In this document: piece by piece, positions 5,655 to 8,899 of the stretch
How the letters are laid out: each line of letters opens with the position of its first letter
How positions within the stretch are numbered: the stretch's first letter is position 1
Source of the DNA: Candidatus Woesearchaeota archaeon
GTDB taxonomy: Archaea; Nanobdellota; Nanobdellia; Woesearchaeales; JAGVZT01
Direction of reading: 5' to 3'
Assembly (NCBI GenBank): GCA_019323665.1
Contig: JAHWHA010000014.1
Coordinates: 1 to 8,899, forward strand
Length of the DNA stretch: 8,899 nt
Made by a program: the position numbers and the translations under genes
Notes under the pieces: generated by a model
Seen by the model: only the letters and a program-made list of their open reading frames with translations
Database searches by the model: none
What the model was told of the DNA's origin: nothing

Positions 5655-7109
5655 ATGCATAAAAAAGGACGAAGTGCAGCATTGACTGCGCTACTTCTAA
5701 TGGCTTTGGTGCTGGTTGGTTTTGCTGTTGCTGCACCAAAAATCCCAGAACAAAAACCAGAATGCATGGATAAAATTGACAATGACAATGATGGCCTTGT
5801 GGATTTTGATGATCCTGGGTGTGATGACAAGAAAGACATAGATGAAACTAATTGTGGTGATGGTGTATGTGAGGGCGGTGAGGACTCTGGCAATTGCCCC
5901 GCTGATTGCGGGATTGCAGATTCATGCTCAGACACTGATGGAGGCAATTTAATCACAGTGTTTGGAACAGCATCAGGTTATTTTAATAGCAATCCCTACA
6001 GCAATGATGATTACTGTGTTGGCTCGGATGAAGTGATGGAATATTATTGTTCAGGCAACTATAAGCAGAGCCTACAGCAGAGCTGCGGCACAGATTTCTA
6101 TGGCAGCCCATACTGCGCAGTAGGCGAAGAGGTATTTAAGGATCTCACAGACTATTTCTGCGCATCAGGTGTTTGTGAAAGCTCAGTAACCCAGGTTTTC
6201 CAGGAAGATTGTGACAATGCGGATGGTTATGGAGCACTGTACTGCGCAGCGGGTAATGAAATCTTTAGAGATTACTCAGATGGTTTTTGCGCCTTGGGAG
6301 CCTGTGATACAACTGTAACTCCAGAATTCCAGCAGGATTGTGATACGGGTGATAGTTACGGAGCACCCTATTGTTCAGCAGGAGATGAGGTGTTTGCAGA
6401 TTATGAAGACTTTTTTTGCTTGTTTGGAGCTTGTGAGAGTGATTTAACTCCTGTTTTCCAGGAAGATTGCGATGATGCAGATGGTTATAGTGAGTTGTAT
6501 TGTGTTGCAGGACAGCAAGTGTTCAGAGATTACACAGATGGTTACTGCCTGTCTGGAGCTTGCGATACGAGTGTTTCACCCCTGTTTCAAGAGGACTGCA
6601 CTATAGGGGATGGTTTTGGAGCACCCTATTGCGTAGCAGGCGACGAGGTGTTCAAAGACTACACAGCCAGTTTTTGTGCATCAGGAGCATGTGATGCCAA
6701 TGTGACACCTGTTTTCCAACAGGACTGTGATGACAATGATGGTTACAGCAACAACTATTGTTTTGGGAACGCGGTTTTCCATGATTACTTAGACTGGTAC
6801 TGTGTTTCTGGAGGATGCAATTTCACACAGACTTCGGAATATGTTCAATGGTGTCCTGGTGGCTGTGTGGCAGGCGAATGCATTCCACCACCTGATTCTT
6901 GTCTTGACAGTGATGGGGGTATAGACCCATTTGTGAATGCCAGTGTGTGGGGATTTTTTGAAGGCAGCCCATATGGTTTTTCTGACTATTGCCAGAATTC
7001 AGTTGATCTAAAAGAGTTTTTCTGCAACGGTAACTATGCTGAATCTGTTTCAATAGCATGTGACCAGACAAACAGCACAACCATATGTATTAATGGAAGG
7101 TGCATATAA
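5655..7109 (+). CDS. Exported Cys-rich repeat protein, unknown function
   Basis: The 484-residue preprotein has a Sec-type signal peptide (basic HKKGR, hydrophobic core about 8-25, likely cleavage near AVAA at 24-27). The mature part is acidic and holds 42 cysteines, an even number suited to disulfides. Domains in order are: a DNDNDG loop module (C37-C56, possibly calcium binding); a CGDGVCEGGE...CPADCG module (67-86); a 56-residue DSC-DTDGG domain (89-144); six units of about 43 residues with four Cys each (145-400); a CPGGC-x4-C link (400-409); a second 56-residue DSC-DSDGG domain (414-469); and a closing CINGRCI (478-484). No membrane anchor or sorting signal follows, so it is secreted or held at the surface by contacts. 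Four N-glycosylation sequons (349, 389, 428, 473) all lie in the C-terminal third. I recognise the modules from DPANN surface proteins but not this arrangement. Adhesion, metal binding or a surface-layer role are guesses. Confidence 0.88.
   Translation: MHKKGRSAALTALLLMALVLVGFAVAAPKIPEQKPECMDKIDNDNDGLVDFDDPGCDDKKDIDETNCGDGVCEGGEDSGNCPADCGIADSCSDTDGGNLITVFGTASGYFNSNPYSNDDYCVGSDEVMEYYCSGNYKQSLQQSCGTDFYGSPYCAVGEEVFKDLTDYFCASGVCESSVTQVFQEDCDNADGYGALYCAAGNEIFRDYSDGFCALGACDTTVTPEFQQDCDTGDSYGAPYCSAGDEVFADYEDFFCLFGACESDLTPVFQEDCDDADGYSELYCVAGQQVFRDYTDGYCLSGACDTSVSPLFQEDCTIGDGFGAPYCVAGDEVFKDYTASFCASGACDANVTPVFQQDCDDNDGYSNNYCFGNAVFHDYLDWYCVSGGCNFTQTSEYVQWCPGGCVAGECIPPPDSCLDSDGGIDPFVNASVWGFFEGSPYGFSDYCQNSVDLKEFFCNGNYAESVSIACDQTNSTTICINGRCI
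5919..6086 (+). other. First 56-residue DSDGG-type domain (protein domain)
   Basis: Residues 89-144 of the Cys-rich protein: DSCSDTDGG, then PYSNDDYC, EYYCSGNY and a final Cys. Cysteine spacing C91-C121-C132-C144 (steps 30, 11, 12) is identical to that of the second copy at 6894-7061. Shared positions include GxF, PY, DYC, GNY and a Ser two residues after it. Confidence 0.8.
6087..6854 (+). repeat. Six tandem 42-43-residue four-Cys repeats, arranged as three A-B pairs
   Basis: Protein units cover residues 145-186, 187-229, 230-272, 273-315, 316-358 and 359-400. Consensus: G-[YF]-x-x-x-YC-x-x-G-x-x-[VI]F-x-DY-x-D-x-[FY]C-x-x-G-x-C-(x)-VTP-x-FQ-[EQ]-DC. The Cys steps are 15, 5, 12 and 11 (first step 14 in the last unit, which lost one residue). 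Odd units share a Pro before YC and EVF. Even units share a DGY-type linker and FRDY-(S/T)-DG. At the DNA level, GGAGCACCCTATTG recurs exactly 258 bp apart (6360 and 6618), while most codons have diverged at silent sites. Confidence 0.9.
6894..7061 (+). other. Second 56-residue DSDGG-type domain (protein domain)
   Basis: Residues 414-469 of the Cys-rich protein: DSCLDSDGG, then SPYGFSDYC, EFFCNGNY and a final Cys. C416-C446-C457-C469 reproduces the 30, 11, 12 spacing of the first copy. It closes the repeat array and is followed only by a 15-residue tail with two more cysteines. Confidence 0.8.
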
Positions 7110-7135
7110 TTTTTCTTTTTTATATTCTCTTAATT
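7110..7135 (+). terminator. T-rich terminator of the Cys-rich protein gene
   Basis: Immediately after the TAA at 7107-7109 the plus strand reads T5-C-T6 (7110-7121), then further T-rich sequence, as expected for archaeal factor-independent termination. The tract runs into the last codons of the convergent copper ATPase gene. The minus strand has no comparable T run just past the ATPase stop at 7120. Confidence 0.6.
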
Positions 7136-8899
7136 TTTAGCAGCAGTGAATTGCTCACCACACTAACTGAGCTCAGTGCCATTGCTGTTCCTGCTATCAT
7201 GGGGTTGAGCAACCATCCTGTAAAAGGATAAAGAAGCCCAGCCGCAATTGGTATTCCCAGGCTGTTATAAAACAGAGCCCAGAACATATTCTGTCTTATC
7301 TTGCTCATCGTCATCCTGCTCAGCTTAATTGAGCGCACAACGTCGAGAAGATCATCACGCATCAGAACAATATCCCCTGTTTCCATGGCAACATCTGTAC
7401 CAGAGCCCATAGCAATTCCAATATCAGCCTGAGCGAGAGCAGGAGCATCATTTATCCCATCACCAACCATTGCGACAACACCTTTTCTCTGAAGCTTCTT
7501 TACGTATTTTACCTTGTCTTCTGGCATTACTTCAGCAAAATAATGGTTTATGCCAACCTGTTTAGCTATGGCCTTTGCGGTTCTTTCGTTATCACCAGTA
7601 ATCATAAACACCCTGATTTTCATCCTCTGTAACTGTCTAACTGCTTTAACTGAGGTTTCTTTGATAGTGTCAGCAACTGCAATTAGGCCAATTACTTTCT
7701 TACTTTCTGCAACAATCATCACAGTCTTGCCTTGCTGCTCGAGCCTGCGGATTTTCTCATTATACTTATTCGAGGAAACTTTATTACCTTGCATTAGCTT
7801 TTGATTGCCAAGCAAGTATTGTTTGCTACCTATCTTTGCTTTAATCCCCTTGCCTGGCACAGCCTCAAATCCCACACATTTTTTGAGCACTATCTTGGAT
7901 TCTTTTGCCTTTTTTAAGATAGCATCTGCTAATGGATGCTCGCTTTTGTTTTCTAGAGAAGCAGCCACCCTTAACAATATTTTAGCATCGGTCTTTCCAA
8001 GAGGGATAATATCTGTGACTTCTGGCTTCCCACTTGTGATTGTTCCAGTTTTGTCAAGAATTATGTAGTCTATTTTATGGGCTCTTTCCAGAGCCTCTCC
8101 GCCCTTTATCAATATTCCTTTTCTTGCTCCTTTACCAGTGCCTACCATTATTGCAGTGGGTGTTGCAAGACCAAGAGCACAAGGACAGGCAATTACCAAC
8201 ACAGCAACACTAGTAATCATGGCAAAACTGAATTCTGTCCTGGCAACACCAATCCAGAACATAAATGTCAGAAGAGCCACAACAAGCACTCCAGGTACAA
8301 AGTATGCTGCAACGGAATCTGCAAAACGCTGGATTGGTGCCTTGCTTCCCTGGGCCTCTTCAACAAGTTTTATTATCTGTGCAAGGGTTGTATTGGCTCC
8401 GACCTTTGTGGCTTTGAATACAAAGCTACCATGTTTGTTGATAGTGGCACCAATTACCTTGTCACCTTTCCTCTTTTCTACGGGAATGCTCTCACCAGTC
8501 ACCATGCTCTCATCAACAGCAGACCTTCCTTCAATTATTACGCCATCAACGGGGATTTTTTCACCAGGCTTTACAACAACCTTGTCTCCAACCTTCACAG
8601 CTTCTACGGAAATTCTGATTTCTTTGCTATCCTTTATTATTGTAGCTATCTTTGGTTTAAGACCAATAAGTTTCTTTATTGCTTCACTTGTTTTACCTTT
8701 AGCCCTTGCCTCAAGAACACGGCCTAGAAGCACGATAGTAATAAGTACAGCGGATGCCTCAAAATACACATGACCTGAACCACTCAGCACCACAAACACA
8801 CTATAGAAATAGGCGGCAGAAGTGCCCATCACAACAAGAGTGTCCATATTGGCGCTTCTGGTTTTGAGTGCAAAGAATGCATTCTTGTACATTGGCCAT
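7120..8899 (-). CDS. copA: Cu+-exporting P-type ATPase (P1B-1), N-terminus outside the window
   Basis: The frame stays open to the window edge, with Trp-Pro codons before the Met at 8892. The true start, the first membrane helices and any metal-binding N-domain are therefore missing. Counting from that Met: actuator TGES at 132-135; CPC metal site in CPCALGLATP at 236-245; phosphorylation site DKTGT at 280-284; nucleotide-binding-domain SEHP at 317-320; hinge GDGINDAP at 477-484. In the last two helices, YN (542-543) and MALSS (571-575) match the copper(I)-specific pattern YN plus MxxSS, rather than Zn or Co transporters. The enzyme pumps Cu+ out of the cytoplasm at the expense of ATP. All catalytic residues in view are intact. 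It converges on the Cys-rich exported protein with a 10-bp gap, so the two genes are not co-transcribed. Confidence 0.96.
   Translation of the reverse strand, partial: WPMYKNAFFALKTRSANMDTLVVMGTSAAYFYSVFVVLSGSGHVYFEASAVLITIVLLGRVLEARAKGKTSEAIKKLIGLKPKIATIIKDSKEIRISVEAVKVGDKVVVKPGEKIPVDGVIIEGRSAVDESMVTGESIPVEKRKGDKVIGATINKHGSFVFKATKVGANTTLAQIIKLVEEAQGSKAPIQRFADSVAAYFVPGVLVVALLTFMFWIGVARTEFSFAMITSVAVLVIACPCALGLATPTAIMVGTGKGARKGILIKGGEALERAHKIDYIILDKTGTITSGKPEVTDIIPLGKTDAKILLRVAASLENKSEHPLADAILKKAKESKIVLKKCVGFEAVPGKGIKAKIGSKQYLLGNQKLMQGNKVSSNKYNEKIRRLEQQGKTVMIVAESKKVIGLIAVADTIKETSVKAVRQLQRMKIRVFMITGDNERTAKAIAKQVGINHYFAEVMPEDKVKYVKKLQRKGVVAMVGDGINDAPALAQADIGIAMGSGTDVAMETGDIVLMRDDLLDVVRSIKLSRMTMSKIRQNMFWALFYNSLGIPIAAGLLYPFTGWLLNPMIAGTAMALSSVSVVSNSLLLKIKRI

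Noticed and set aside
6087..6854. CRISPR-like or satellite DNA reading of the periodic region
   Set aside because: The period (129/258 bp) is that of an in-frame protein repeat, with silent-site divergence and no conserved short repeats separated by unique spacers.
8077..8773. Two long plus-strand open frames (216 and 211 codons)
   Set aside because: They are antisense to the copper ATPase, which has a complete motif set on the other strand. Their composition is that of a shadow frame.

Overview
The window looks like the chromosome of an anaerobic archaeon, most likely a DPANN lineage of the Woesearchaeota/Pacearchaeota type. Several signals point this way. There is an archaeal-type MBF1 with an N-terminal zinc ribbon. 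Promoters are BRE/TATA-like (best example at 5597-5610). Shine-Dalgarno sites match the archaeal 16S tail (GAGGTGAT or GGAGGCGAT). A secreted protein is built from Cys-rich 'DSDGG' and 'DNDNDG' modules that I know as common in those lineages. Assignment to a phylum is inference.

Layout, left to right. Positions 1-2221 (+) hold two tandem membrane family-2 glycosyltransferases, the first cut by the window edge, probably one operon making or modifying a surface polysaccharide. MBF1 (2269-2754, -) converges on them. A 145-bp divergent promoter region separates it from an APH/homoserine-kinase-fold kinase-like protein (2900-4003, +). Next come a rubrerythrin with an unusual Cys-rich tail (4044-4589, -) and a 92-residue glycine-rich membrane protein of the so-called 'bacteriophage holin' family (4708-4986, -). 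A short divergent promoter region separates these from a DUF523/TudS-like Fe-S protein (5085-5498, +). A strong promoter then drives a 484-residue exported Cys-rich repeat protein (5655-7109, +). Its stop codon lies 10 bp from that of a convergent Cu+-transporting P-type ATPase (7120-8899, -), which is cut at its N-terminal end by the window edge.

The genes are mostly single transcription units that alternate in strand. Themes are the cell surface (glycosyltransferases, exported Cys-rich protein), redox or metal stress (rubrerythrin, copper exporter, DUF523 Fe-S protein) and general regulation (MBF1). The most distinctive object is the exported protein. It has six 43-residue, four-cysteine units arranged as three alternating A-B pairs (86-residue, 258-bp higher-order period). 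The array is bracketed by two copies of a different 56-residue domain with identical cysteine spacing. No mobile elements, CRISPR arrays, tRNA or rRNA genes were seen. No gene-free stretch exceeds 160 bp.
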